Shown here in pieces: positions 1 to 5,985 of a stretch of 8,965 nt of DNA. The translations under genes were made by a program, and so were the position numbers. Position 1 is the first letter of the stretch. Each line of letters starts with the position of its first letter. The stretch is taken from the NCBI GenBank assembly GCA_964601085.1, contig CAZRLN010000082.1, positions 1-8,965 on the forward strand. Direction: 5' to 3'. The DNA is from UBA1444 sp964601085 (GTDB taxonomy: Bacteria > Bacillota > Negativicutes > UBA1444). A model generated the notes under the pieces. That model saw nothing but the letters and a program-made list of their open reading frames with translations. It had not been told where the DNA came from and ran no database searches.

Positions 1-32
1 GAAGTTTCTTTCGTGAAAGCGAAAGAAACTTC
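1..32. repeat. Inverted repeat, 13-bp perfect stem
   Basis: Arms 1-13 and 20-32 are perfect reverse complements around a 6-nt loop (tgaaag). The left arm begins at the first base of the window, so the stem may be longer. Read on the plus strand it is followed by a pyrimidine-rich stretch (ttctttattt), so it could be a terminator for a gene to the left of the window. The stem is AT-rich and the tail is not a clean T run, so this is tentative. Confidence 0.6.
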
Positions 33-38
33 TTCTTT

Positions 39-52
39 ATTTCCCGGGAAAT
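39..52. repeat. 14-bp perfect palindrome
   Basis: The sequence atttcccgggaaat is self-complementary with no spacer. It sits between two larger hairpins (1-32 and 54-109). A perfect palindrome without a loop suits a dimeric DNA-binding protein better than an RNA hairpin, but no function can be assigned. Confidence 0.5.
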
Positions 53-53
53 A

Positions 54-109
54 GTAATAACCCAATAACACCCTCCCCAATCATTGGGAGGGTGTTATTG
101 GGTTATTAC
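54..109. repeat. Long inverted repeat, 24-bp perfect stem, 8-nt loop
   Basis: Arms 54-77 and 86-109 are perfect reverse complements around the loop caatcatt. It lies 64-120 nt beyond the fdhA stop codon on the minus strand, so it would fold in the 3' untranslated region of that mRNA and could protect its 3' end or stop transcription. Neither side carries a T run, so it is not a textbook intrinsic terminator. A palindromic repeat element is another possibility. Confidence 0.75.
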
Positions 110-120
110 GTAAATATTGA

Positions 121-141
121 TCATGACATTACGTGTCATGA
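121..141. repeat. Small inverted repeat, 8-bp stem
   Basis: Arms 121-128 (tcatgaca) and 134-141 (tgtcatga) pair around the 5-nt loop ttacg. It is the inverted repeat nearest to the fdhA 3' end, 33 nt past the stop codon. On the fdhA strand AT-rich sequence lies on both sides. It may be part of a compound 3'-end structure together with the 24-bp stem at 54-109. Confidence 0.45.
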
Positions 142-173
142 AATAAATAGCAAACAAGTTGACGAGACTTCGT

Positions 174-3007
174 TCATGCTGGCTGAATCTTGACGGCACA
201 GACTTTATACTCGTAGGTTCGGGTTACCTGATCGCCGGCATCGTTGGTGATCTCATTTACAGGCGAATCGGGAAAATGAAAGGACAACCAGACCAAACCC
301 GGTGGGACATCGGTCGTGATGCGGAGTTGCGTCCGAACCTCGCCACGGCGCGATGAAACCCGAACCCGGCTGCCAGGCGAAAGATGCAGACGCGTGGCGT
401 CATCCGGATGAATCCACAAGCGTTCTTCCGGGAGATGGGAAGAGAGCGCCATAGATCGGCCAAAGGTGCTGACGTTATAGTGATACAACCTTCTGCCGGT
501 TGTCAGGACGAAAGGATATTCTTCATCCGGGCCTTCAGCGGGCGGGTGATGATCCACTGGGGTAAACCAGCCTAATCCACAGGTGAAATGCCCATTTTCA
601 TGCAGATACTGCGTCCCAGGATGCTCCAGGGAAGGAACCGGCCATTGCAAGCCTTGTCCTTGCAGGCGATCGTAAGTGACTCCATGGTAAATCCCGGTCA
701 GAGAAGATATTTCCGCCATTACTTCAGATGGTCCCGTATTGTGCATGGGATAGCCCATCCGTGCGGCAAGCGCGACAATAATGTCCAGATCCGGACGACT
801 GTCTCCCGGTGGTTCGACTGCTTTTCGCACACGCTGTATTCGACGTTCGGTGTTGGTAAAGGTTCCTTCCTTTTCGGCGAAACTGGCGGCTGGAAATACT
901 ACATCCGCCAATTGGGCAGTTTCGGTTAAAAAGAGATCCTGGACGACCAAAAAATCCAGAGCCTGCAGAGCATGACGGACGTGGTTGGCATTGGCATCCG
1001 ACAAAACCGGATTTTCGCCGACGATATACATTGCCTTGATTTCGCCGACGACAGCGGCGGTAAACATTTCGGGAATGGTAAATCCCCGAACCGCCGCGAG
1101 TGTCACATGCCAGGCCTGTTCAAACCGGCGTCGTTCATCCGCATCGGATACTTTGCGGTAGCCGGGCAGGACATCGGGAAGCGCGCCCATGTCGCAGGCG
1201 CCCTGAACGTTGTTTTGCCCGCGGAGGGGATTGACGCCGGATGAAGGTTTGCCGATATTGCCCGTCAGCATGGCCAGGTTGGCGATGGATAAAACGTTGT
1301 CCGTACCCCAACAATGTTCGGTAATGCCGAGTGTATAGAAGATTTGGGCCCGCTCGGCTTGCGCATAAAGGCGGGCTGCCTTTTCCAGCAGGGAAGGTTT
1401 AATTCCGGTAATTTTGGCAACGCGTTCCGGGGGATAATTTTTCACCGTTTCTGCGACGGCGTCAAACCCGCTGGTGCAGTGTCCGATGAAATCTTTGTCA
1501 TGAAGCTCATCCCGGATGATGATATGCATCAGGCCGTTCAGCAGGGCGACGTCGCTGCCGGGGTTCAGGCGCAACCAGACATCGGCCATAGCGGCGAGCT
1601 CTGTCCGACGCGGATCGGCAACAATGAGGCCGGCGCCTTTTCGCCGGGCTTGGCGCATTTTTGCGGCAATCACGGGATGGGCTTCCGAAGGGTTGGCGCC
1701 GATGACGAAGAGCATGGTGCTGTCGGCGATTTCACCGATGGAGTTTGTCATGGCGCCGGAACCGAAGGCTGTGACCAGACCGGCCACGGTGGGACTGTGT
1801 CAGGTCCGGGCGCAGTGGTCGACACTGTTTGTGCCAATCACCGCGCGCATGAATTTTTGTAGGAGATAATTTTCTTCATTCGTACAGCGGGCCGAACTTA
1901 ACGCCGCAATGGAATCCGGGCCATGATCGTGCTTGACTTCCATCAGGCGTTTTGCGGTATAGTCCAGAGCCTCGTCCCAGGACACCGGTTCCAGCTTGTC
2001 GTTTTTGCGAAGCAGCGGCGTAGTCAGGCGATGCGGGCTGTGAACATAATCCGTGCCGAAACGGCCTTTGACGCATAATAGACGGCCGTTGACCGGGCTG
2101 TCCGGGTGGGAAGTCACGCCAATGATTTTGCCATCTTTTACGTTCAGGTCGAAATTGCAGCCAACGCCGCAAAAGGGGCAGGTTGTTCGGACTTTTTTGT
2201 CGGGGCGGCCTTCCTGACCCAGAACTTTTTCCGTCAACGCCCCGACGGGGCAGGCTGCGACACAGGCGCCGCAAAATACGCAATCCGACTCGTGCGTCGG
2301 GGTATCGAACGCCGGCCCCAGTTTTGTATCGAAACCGCGGTTCATAAAGCCAAGGACGTTGCAGACCTGCAATTCCTGGCAAGTTCTTACGCAACGGCCA
2401 CATAGGATGCNNNNNNNNNNNNNNNNNNNNNNNNNNNNNNNNNNNNNNNNNNNNNNNNNNNNNNNNNNNNNNNNNNNNNNNNNNNNNNNNNNNNNNNNNN
2501 NNNNNNNNNNACGTTGCAGACCTGCAATTCCTGGCAAGTTCTTACGCAACGGCCACATAGGATGCATTTTTCATTGTCTCGTATTATGAAGGCGTTGCCG
2601 TCATCAGTTGGATAATGGCGTTTTTGGCCGTTGAAACGCGGCTTTTTGATGCCAAGCTCCGCGGCCAGTGTCTGGAGTTCACAGTCAAGATTGCGGGCAC
2701 AGGCCAGACAATCCGTTGGATGATTGGCCAAAAGCAATTCCAGGACCAATCGCCGCGCTTCCAAAACTTCGGCAGTGTGCGTGTATATGACCATTCCTTC
2801 CGAAACCGGTTGAACGCAGGATGCCGTTAATGTTCGCATTCCTTCAATTTTTACGACGCATAGACGGCAGGCCCCTTCGGGGGTGAGATCGGCGAGATGA
2901 CAGAGAGTAGGAATGCGGATCCCGGCCTGCCGGGCAGCGGCCAGCACGGTCATTCCCGGTGATGCTTGAACGGAGATTCCGTCAATCGTTATCTGGATTG
3001 TGTTCAC
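174..3007 (-). CDS. fdhA: Selenocysteine-containing formate dehydrogenase, catalytic alpha subunit (interrupted by an assembly gap)
   Basis: Oxidises formate to CO2, or reduces CO2 in acetogens, at a Mo/W-bis-MGD centre in the cytoplasm. The start is a GTG at 3007-3005 with AGGAGG 6 nt upstream. After removing the N gap and one copy of the 55-bp duplication the frame is continuous and encodes 892 residues, close to the Moorella-type FdhA length. Domains in order: an NuoG-like [2Fe-2S] domain (Cys36, 47, 50, 64); a His-Cys3 [4Fe-4S] site (His96, Cys100, 103, 109); two [4Fe-4S] ferredoxin motifs (Cys148, 151, 154, 158 and Cys191, 194, 197, 201); the catalytic-domain [4Fe-4S] site (Cys225, 228, 232, 260); then the molybdopterin oxidoreductase domains. 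The in-frame TGA at 1802-1800 encodes Sec351 within CARTUHSPTVAGL, matching the E. coli FdhF active site. His352, Arg544 and Gln546 (in NPLRGQNNVQGACDMG) correspond to E. coli His141, Arg333 and Gln335, with identical spacing from Sec. No diaphorase-type partner gene is visible. An automatic pipeline will split this gene into two or three pieces. Confidence 0.93.
1771..1787 (-). promoter_or_regulatory. Bacterial SECIS element for Sec insertion in fdhA
   Basis: On the fdhA mRNA the 17 nt starting 12 nt after the UGA form a 6-bp stem (GUGGCC with GGUCAC, including one G-U pair) closed by the loop GGUCU. The loop sequence and the 12-nt distance match the E. coli fdhF SECIS. That element is known to recruit SelB with charged tRNA-Sec through an apical GGUC-type loop. 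The G-U pair sits about where E. coli has its bulged U. The element lies inside the coding sequence, so it also constrains codons 356-361. Confidence 0.88.
1800..1802 (-). other. UGA selenocysteine codon (Sec351 of FdhA)
   Basis: The TGA is read in frame between CART and HSPTVAGL, exactly where FDH-H-type enzymes carry Sec or Cys as the metal ligand. The frame stays open on both sides and the SECIS hairpin follows. This is recoding rather than a nonsense mutation. It implies that the genome carries selA, selB, selC and selD elsewhere. Confidence 0.92.
2356..2410. repeat. 55-bp duplicated contig end, left copy
   Basis: These 55 bases are identical to 2511-2565 and end directly at the N run. 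They encode (minus strand) the LCGRCVRTCQELQVCN region of the first ferredoxin motif of FdhA. A real protein would contain this stretch once. It is best read as the overlapping end of two contigs and not as a biological repeat. Confidence 0.93.
2411..2510. other. 100-N scaffold gap inside fdhA
   Basis: Exactly 100 Ns, the usual placeholder for a gap of unknown size. Because the flanks repeat the same 55 bases, the true gap length is probably minus 55, meaning an unmerged overlap. The Ns plus one copy total 155 nt, which is not a multiple of three, so the gap introduces an artificial frameshift in fdhA. Confidence 0.97.
2511..2565. repeat. 55-bp duplicated contig end, right copy
   Basis: Identical to 2356-2410 and starting directly after the N run. 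Sequence to its right encodes FdhA residues up to Cys148 and Cys151, and sequence to the left of the other copy encodes VLGFMNRGFDTK onwards. Joining the two through a single copy gives an uninterrupted protein with normal ferredoxin cysteine spacing. Confidence 0.93.
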
Positions 3008-3013
3008 AAAGCA

Positions 3014-3019
3014 CCTCCT
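3014..3019 (-). promoter_or_regulatory. Shine-Dalgarno site of fdhA
   Basis: AGGAGG on the minus strand, 6 nt before the GTG at 3007-3005. It fixes the fdhA start at this GTG, giving an N-terminus MNTIQITIDG that begins directly with the [2Fe-2S] domain. A further in-frame ATG up to 192 nt upstream would add residues with no family support. Confidence 0.85.
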
Positions 3020-3060
3020 CAGGGTTTTGATTAATGAATTCGGGATCAATTGACTCGGTT

Positions 3061-3098
3061 CCTGTCGAAAAATGTTTTTTTCAGTTTTTTCCGGCAGG
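3061..3098. repeat. Imperfect inverted repeat in the divergent fdhA/3180 intergenic region
   Basis: Arms 3061-3072 and 3087-3098 pair with one G-U and one A-C mismatch, around a T-rich loop of 14 nt. It lies about 54-91 nt upstream of the fdhA start and 82-119 nt upstream of the gene at 3180. It could be a regulator-binding site or a leader hairpin for either gene. Nothing in it matches a riboswitch class that I recognise. Confidence 0.4.
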
Positions 3099-3103
3099 AA
3101 TAT

Positions 3104-3132
3104 TTGATACCGTTTGTCGAAATAAATAACAC
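3104..3132 (+). promoter_or_regulatory. Weak candidate sigma-A promoter for the 3180 gene
   Basis: TTGATA (3104-3109) and TAACAC (3127-3132) are separated by 17 nt and lie 48 nt before the ATG at 3180. The -35 matches consensus in five of six positions, while the -10 is poor. Position and orientation fit, but the sequence is AT-rich and chance matches are easy. Confidence 0.25.
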
Positions 3133-3179
3133 CCAAAAGCAGTGCCACCCCGAATTTCGCACGGGGGAAAGGAGGCGCC

Positions 3180-3485
3180 ATGAGCCGGACCATCAGCAAA
3201 ACACAGGAATTGTCGGAAAAGATGGATGCAATTGTCCGAAGGATGAACCAAGGCGAATTGAGCGCCGAAGATGTTGTGCGGCAATTGTTTCCGATGGCGA
3301 TGCAGAGTTTTTTCCAAGCCAGTCAGGAATGCGAAGAGATCAGCCAGAGCCTTGACGAGATCGAAGGGCATCTTTTGGAAGCCCGGACGATGACAAAATA
3401 TTTATTTGAATTTTTGGGACACAATAAATTATTGGACGAGTTTCAGCAATTCATGGAACAAAAAAACCGGATGCGGATTAACTGA
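3180..3485 (+). CDS. Uncharacterised 101-residue helical protein, divergent from fdhA
   Basis: I do not recognise a family. The start is an ATG at 3180 with AAAGGAGG ending 4 nt upstream, so translation is well supported. The protein is hydrophilic with no signal peptide or membrane segment, and is rich in Glu, Gln, Met and Leu. It looks almost wholly alpha-helical, with amphipathic stretches at roughly residues 5-22, 28-62 and 66-95 and a single Cys near residue 51 (ASQECEEI). Such a composition suits a small cytoplasmic helical bundle or a protein-binding partner. It is transcribed away from fdhA across a 172-nt shared upstream region, so the two could be co-regulated, but a functional link is only inference. 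It ends 35 nt before a terminator-like hairpin. Confidence 0.8.
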   Translation: MSRTISKTQELSEKMDAIVRRMNQGELSAEDVVRQLFPMAMQSFFQASQECEEISQSLDEIEGHLLEARTMTKYLFEFLGHNKLLDEFQQFMEQKNRMRIN

Positions 3486-3520
3486 CAGGTTGTTTGCGGT
3501 TTTTGCGCGCTATAATGGCA

Positions 3521-3550
3521 AAAAGGTCGACGCTAGAGCGCCGGCCTTTT
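3521..3550. terminator. Bidirectional intrinsic terminator between convergent genes
   Basis: Arms 3521-3533 and 3538-3550 form a 13-bp stem, with one G-U and one A-C mismatch, around the loop taga. The base of the stem is A-rich on the left (aaaaagg) and T-rich on the right (ccttttat), so transcripts from either side end in a U tract. It lies 35 nt after the 3180-3485 gene and 24 nt after the stop of the gene at 3575-4141 on the other strand, where one shared terminator is expected. Confidence 0.75.
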
Positions 3551-3574
3551 ATATCTGCGGGTCTCCTTTTTGAT

Positions 3575-4141
3575 TCAAGGGATGGGCTCGGCGATATAAC
3601 TGACAATGCGGGGCCAATAGCCGCCGCCGTCGATAATTTGCCACTGTTGTCGGGTTCGGAGCGAAGTGAATTTTCCATTGCGGTCAAGCGCTTGCCAAAG
3701 CACAATGCAATTCACCCGATAGTCGCCTTTCGCCGGAATCTGCACTGAAATCTGCTCGAGTTTATGGACGTTGGATTGATAGTTGACGCCGATGCCGGCG
3801 TACCATTTTTCAAAATCCTGATGGGAATCGATGCGTCCTTCAGGTACTTTCATGCTTAAGTCCTCATTGGCGAAAAGTAACAGCAGATTGTTGACTTCGG
3901 CATGGCGGTCAAACAGGGAAAACACTTGATAAACGAAGCTTTTTAGCTCGTTTTCGCCATATTTATTTTCCTGCAACAGTTTGATTGACTGCAGATAAGC
4001 GGCTGGCGGAGCACCGGGTGAAGCGGAAACCGAAGCAGGAGATGTTGTAGACGGAATCGGGTTGGCCGCCGCTTCCGCGGCTGTTGCTCCGGTTACCATA
4101 AGCAGGGCGACCAGGAGTGTACCTGTGATTTTTTTTAACAT
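3575..4141 (-). CDS. Exported protein with NTF2/SnoaL-like C-terminal domain, function unknown
   Basis: 188 residues, starting at an ATG preceded by AAGAAGG 6 nt upstream. Residues 1-24 form a Sec signal peptide (positive MLKK, hydrophobic core TLLVALLMVTGA, probable signal peptidase I cleavage after AEA at 22-24). There is no lipobox cysteine, so the protein is likely released or periplasmic. Residues 25-48 are a low-complexity Pro/Ser/Ala linker. The remainder (about 60-188) has an N-terminal helix (SFVYQVFSLFDR), a segment around IDSHQDFEKWYAGIG, then strands such as NCIVLWQALD and RQQWQIID. That order resembles small cone-shaped NTF2-like folds with a ligand pocket. The fold call rests on pattern only. 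No partner gene is adjacent on the same strand, and its 3' end shares a terminator with the 3180 gene. Confidence 0.8.
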   Translation of the reverse strand: MLKKITGTLLVALLMVTGATAAEAAANPIPSTTSPASVSASPGAPPAAYLQSIKLLQENKYGENELKSFVYQVFSLFDRHAEVNNLLLLFANEDLSMKVPEGRIDSHQDFEKWYAGIGVNYQSNVHKLEQISVQIPAKGDYRVNCIVLWQALDRNGKFTSLRTRQQWQIIDGGGYWPRIVSYIAEPIP

Positions 4142-4338
4142 GGTGAACCTTCTTTCTTGTTGTTGGTATTTTTATAAATGAAGGGTTGCTACATACTGAT
4201 ACATTCGCCCATACCCGGACAATTCCTGCAAGGCATCGTCTGCGTCAATGGTTTGATGGGAAGCAATTTGTAGATGCGTAAAATGTCTGGGATATCAAAA
4301 TATTTGAAAAAACTGTATTCTGGAATTCGAAGAAGTTG

Positions 4339-4344
4339 TATAAT
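4339..4344 (+). promoter_or_regulatory. Candidate -10 box of the dctPQM-uxaE operon
   Basis: A perfect TATAAT lies 49 nt upstream of the dctP ATG, inside a 252-nt gap between divergent genes where a promoter is expected. No good -35 hexamer lies at 16-18 nt (tattct at 17 nt is poor), so it may depend on an activator or be a chance match. I saw no convincing operator palindrome in the rest of 4142-4393. Confidence 0.35.
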
Positions 4345-4379
4345 ACTACCGGAGAGAACCGCTGTATTGTCAAATAGTT

Positions 4380-4385
4380 GGAGGT
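4380..4385 (+). promoter_or_regulatory. Shine-Dalgarno site that fixes the dctP start
   Basis: GGAGGT is placed 8 nt before the ATG at 4394. The frame stays open upstream to an ATG at 4274, but that start lacks a Shine-Dalgarno site and would put 40 polar and basic residues before the lipoprotein signal peptide. The 4394 start is therefore chosen. Confidence 0.85.
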
Positions 4386-4393
4386 GTAAAAGA

Positions 4394-5413
4394 ATGTCAG
4401 TATTCCGTTCCACGAAATTCGTCCTAGTTCTTTGTTTCATCCTGGTTGCTTCTGTCGTTGCAGGTTGTGGCGGAGGAGACAAAAAACCGGCTGAACAAAA
4501 GAGTCAGCAACCGCTTGTTCTGAAATTGGCTGAAAATCAACCGGAAGATTATCCGACTACCATTGGCGACAAAGAATTCGCAAAAATCGTGAATGAAAAG
4601 ACCAAGGGTCGCATTAAAATCGAAGTGTATGCCGGCGGTCAATTAGGCGATGAAAAGAGCGTTATCGAAGCAGTACAGATGGGCGGCATTCATTTGGCCC
4701 GTGTTAATGCCCAGCCGCTTTCTGATTTTGCCAAGAAACTGAGAGTGTTATCGCTTCCTTATTTGTTCAATGGACCGGATCATCTTTGGAAAGTCCTGAA
4801 CGGACCCGTTGGCAAAGAGATTCTGGATTCGCTGGAAGCTGCTAAAATGATCGGCTTGACCTATTACGATTCCGGCGCCCGGAGTTTCTATAACAGCAAG
4901 CGGGAAGTGCTCACGCCTGCGGACATGAAAGGCCTGAAAATCCGCGTTCAACAGTCGGAATTGATGGTCGGTCTCGTTCAGTCGCTGGGCGCATCCGCTA
5001 CTCCCATGGCATATGGCGAAGTGTACAGCGGACTTCAAACCGGCGTGATCGACGGGGCGGAAAACAACTGGCCCAGTTATTTCTCCACATCGCATTACGA
5101 AGTTGCGAAATTCTACACACTCGATTACCATACCATGACCCCGGAAGTCGTCATTATGTCCAAAGCGGTGTGGGATAAATTAAGCGCTGACGATAAGAAA
5201 ATCATTAAGGATGCAGCGCAAGCATCCCAAGCGGTTCAACGCAAATCGTGGGCTGCATATGAGAAGAAATCCATCGATGCGGTGAAGGCCAAAGGAAATA
5301 AGATTACCGAAGTGAAGGACTTCAAGCCTTGGCAGGATGCCGTTAAACCTTTGTATGACAAGTTTGGCGCAGATTTCAAAGATGTTATTGAAAAAGTTCG
5401 GGCCGTAAAATAA
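4394..5413 (+). CDS. dctP: TRAP transporter substrate-binding lipoprotein (DctP family), probably uronate-binding
   Basis: 339 residues, captures the substrate outside the cytoplasmic membrane and delivers it to DctQM. Residues 1-24 are a lipoprotein signal peptide with lipobox VAGC, so Cys25 would be lipidated, followed by a Gly-rich, charged tether (GGGDKKPAEQKSQQ). The mature part is a DctP two-lobe fold: LKLAENQPEDYP at the first strand, GGQLGDEKSVIEAVQMG at about 81-97, GARSFYN at 161-167, GLKIRVQ at 180-186 and GVIDGAENNWPSYF from 217. Arg184 in KIRV is the family arginine that normally salt-bridges the substrate carboxylate. Arg163 and Asn225 are also typical pocket residues. The downstream uxaE suggests a hexuronate ligand. 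That is inferred from context, since sequence reading alone does not separate uronate from other organic acid binders. Confidence 0.93.
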   Translation: MSVFRSTKFVLVLCFILVASVVAGCGGGDKKPAEQKSQQPLVLKLAENQPEDYPTTIGDKEFAKIVNEKTKGRIKIEVYAGGQLGDEKSVIEAVQMGGIHLARVNAQPLSDFAKKLRVLSLPYLFNGPDHLWKVLNGPVGKEILDSLEAAKMIGLTYYDSGARSFYNSKREVLTPADMKGLKIRVQQSELMVGLVQSLGASATPMAYGEVYSGLQTGVIDGAENNWPSYFSTSHYEVAKFYTLDYHTMTPEVVIMSKAVWDKLSADDKKIIKDAAQASQAVQRKSWAAYEKKSIDAVKAKGNKITEVKDFKPWQDAVKPLYDKFGADFKDVIEKVRAVK

Positions 5414-5450
5414 TCGTTGCTAAACCTGATTGCAGGAAGACCGCTCTGCT

Positions 5451-5478
5451 GTGCCGCCGGGATTAAACCCGGCGGCAC
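5451..5478 (+). repeat. Intercistronic hairpin between dctP and dctQ, 11-bp perfect GC-rich stem
   Basis: Arms 5451-5461 (gtgccgccggg) and 5468-5478 pair perfectly around the loop attaaa. There is no following U tract, so full termination is unlikely. Such a structure after a binding-protein gene commonly protects the upstream mRNA end and helps make more binding protein than membrane subunits; that role is inferred here. It ends 12 nt before the dctQ Shine-Dalgarno site. Confidence 0.75.
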
Positions 5479-5490
5479 GTCTTGAAAATG

Positions 5491-5500
5491 GGAGGTGATC
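5491..5500 (+). promoter_or_regulatory. Very strong Shine-Dalgarno site fixing the dctQ GTG start
   Basis: GGAGGTGATC is a ten-base match to the complement of the usual bacterial 16S rRNA 3' tail. The GTG at 5503 follows the GGAGG core by 7 nt. A TTG in the same frame at 5482 would place this site inside the coding region and has no site of its own, so it is rejected as the start. Confidence 0.85.
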
Positions 5501-5502
5501 AA

Positions 5503-5985
5503 GTGCGAGTAGCGTTGCGCCGGTCAGTGGATTTTCTGGTGGAATACTTAAGCATGAGTCTGTTGGTTTTAATGACCATAGTCGTCGCCTGGGTTGTGTT
5601 CTCGCGTTATGTTCTGGGAAATACACCGGCATGGGGGGAAGAAGGCGCCCTGTTGTGCATGGTTTGGTTTGGCTTTATCAGCATGGCTATCGGAGTGCGT
5701 GATAACCTGCACATAAGTATCGATGTTTTTGACCGGATTCTGCCTGATTCTTTCAAGAATGCAACAGATTGGATTAAACGTGCTTTAGTACTGGCATTTG
5801 CGATATTTATGGTGTTTGAAGGATTTAACATGAGTGAAGTCGCTTTGGCGAACGACATGCCTGGTTTGGGCATTCCATCCGCTTTCCTTTATGCTGCAGT
5901 ACCCTGTTCGGGGGTTGCCATTATTTATTATGTGTTTGGAGATATAATTTCCCGGTTGACAAAGCGGAAGGAGGCACAGAGTTGA
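5503..5985 (+). CDS. dctQ: TRAP transporter small membrane subunit (DctQ family)
   Basis: 160 residues from the GTG at 5503. It is the four-helix subunit that pairs with DctM in the cytoplasmic membrane and supports the transport domain. Likely membrane segments lie at about 16-38 (LSMSLLVLMTIVVAWVVFSR), 47-66, 82-100 and 122-146. The family signature RYVLGNTPAWGEEGA follows helix 1 at 35-49, and RDNLHISIDVF at 66-76 is the usual cytoplasmic link. The C-terminus is basic (RLTKRKEAQS), fitting an inside location. The stop codon overlaps the dctM start by 4 nt (TTGA), so the two are probably translationally coupled in equal amounts. Confidence 0.92.
   Translation: MRVALRRSVDFLVEYLSMSLLVLMTIVVAWVVFSRYVLGNTPAWGEEGALLCMVWFGFISMAIGVRDNLHISIDVFDRILPDSFKNATDWIKRALVLAFAIFMVFEGFNMSEVALANDMPGLGIPSAFLYAAVPCSGVAIIYYVFGDIISRLTKRKEAQS

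Noticed and set aside
14..27. A catabolite-responsive (cre-like) element at tgaaagcgaaag
   Set aside because: It matches only half of the consensus and is fully explained as the loop and right arm of the 1-32 inverted repeat.
1800..1802. Reading the TGA as a stop and fdhA as a pseudogene or as two genes
   Set aside because: The codon is at the known selenocysteine position, a SECIS hairpin follows at the standard distance, and the frame and active-site residues are intact on both sides.
1314..1862. Long plus-strand open frames antisense to fdhA (for example 1314-1862)
   Set aside because: They lack ribosome-binding sites and protein-family features. They mirror the codon structure of fdhA on the other strand.
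2356..2565. A true 55-bp tandem duplication or insertion inside fdhA
   Set aside because: The copies abut a 100-N placeholder exactly, and one copy alone gives a normal protein. A real duplication would shift the frame and duplicate a ferredoxin motif.
3511..3516. Perfect TATAAT just after the 3180-3485 gene
   Set aside because: No -35 hexamer at 16-18 nt, no extended -10, and it is followed at once by a terminator and a convergent gene, so there is nothing to transcribe.
4189..4236. Tiny minus-strand reading frame ending in a Cys-rich tail (MPCRNCPGMGECISM)
   Set aside because: The CxxC-x5-C pattern is eye-catching, but there is no ribosome-binding site, the frame overlaps dctP upstream, and 15 codons are easily produced by chance. 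Only conservation in relatives would revive it.
4274..4393. Forty extra in-frame codons upstream of dctP, starting at an ATG at 4274
   Set aside because: No Shine-Dalgarno site at 4274. The added residues would precede and disable the lipoprotein signal peptide, while the ATG at 4394 has GGAGGT at ideal spacing and the candidate -10 box lies inside the extension.
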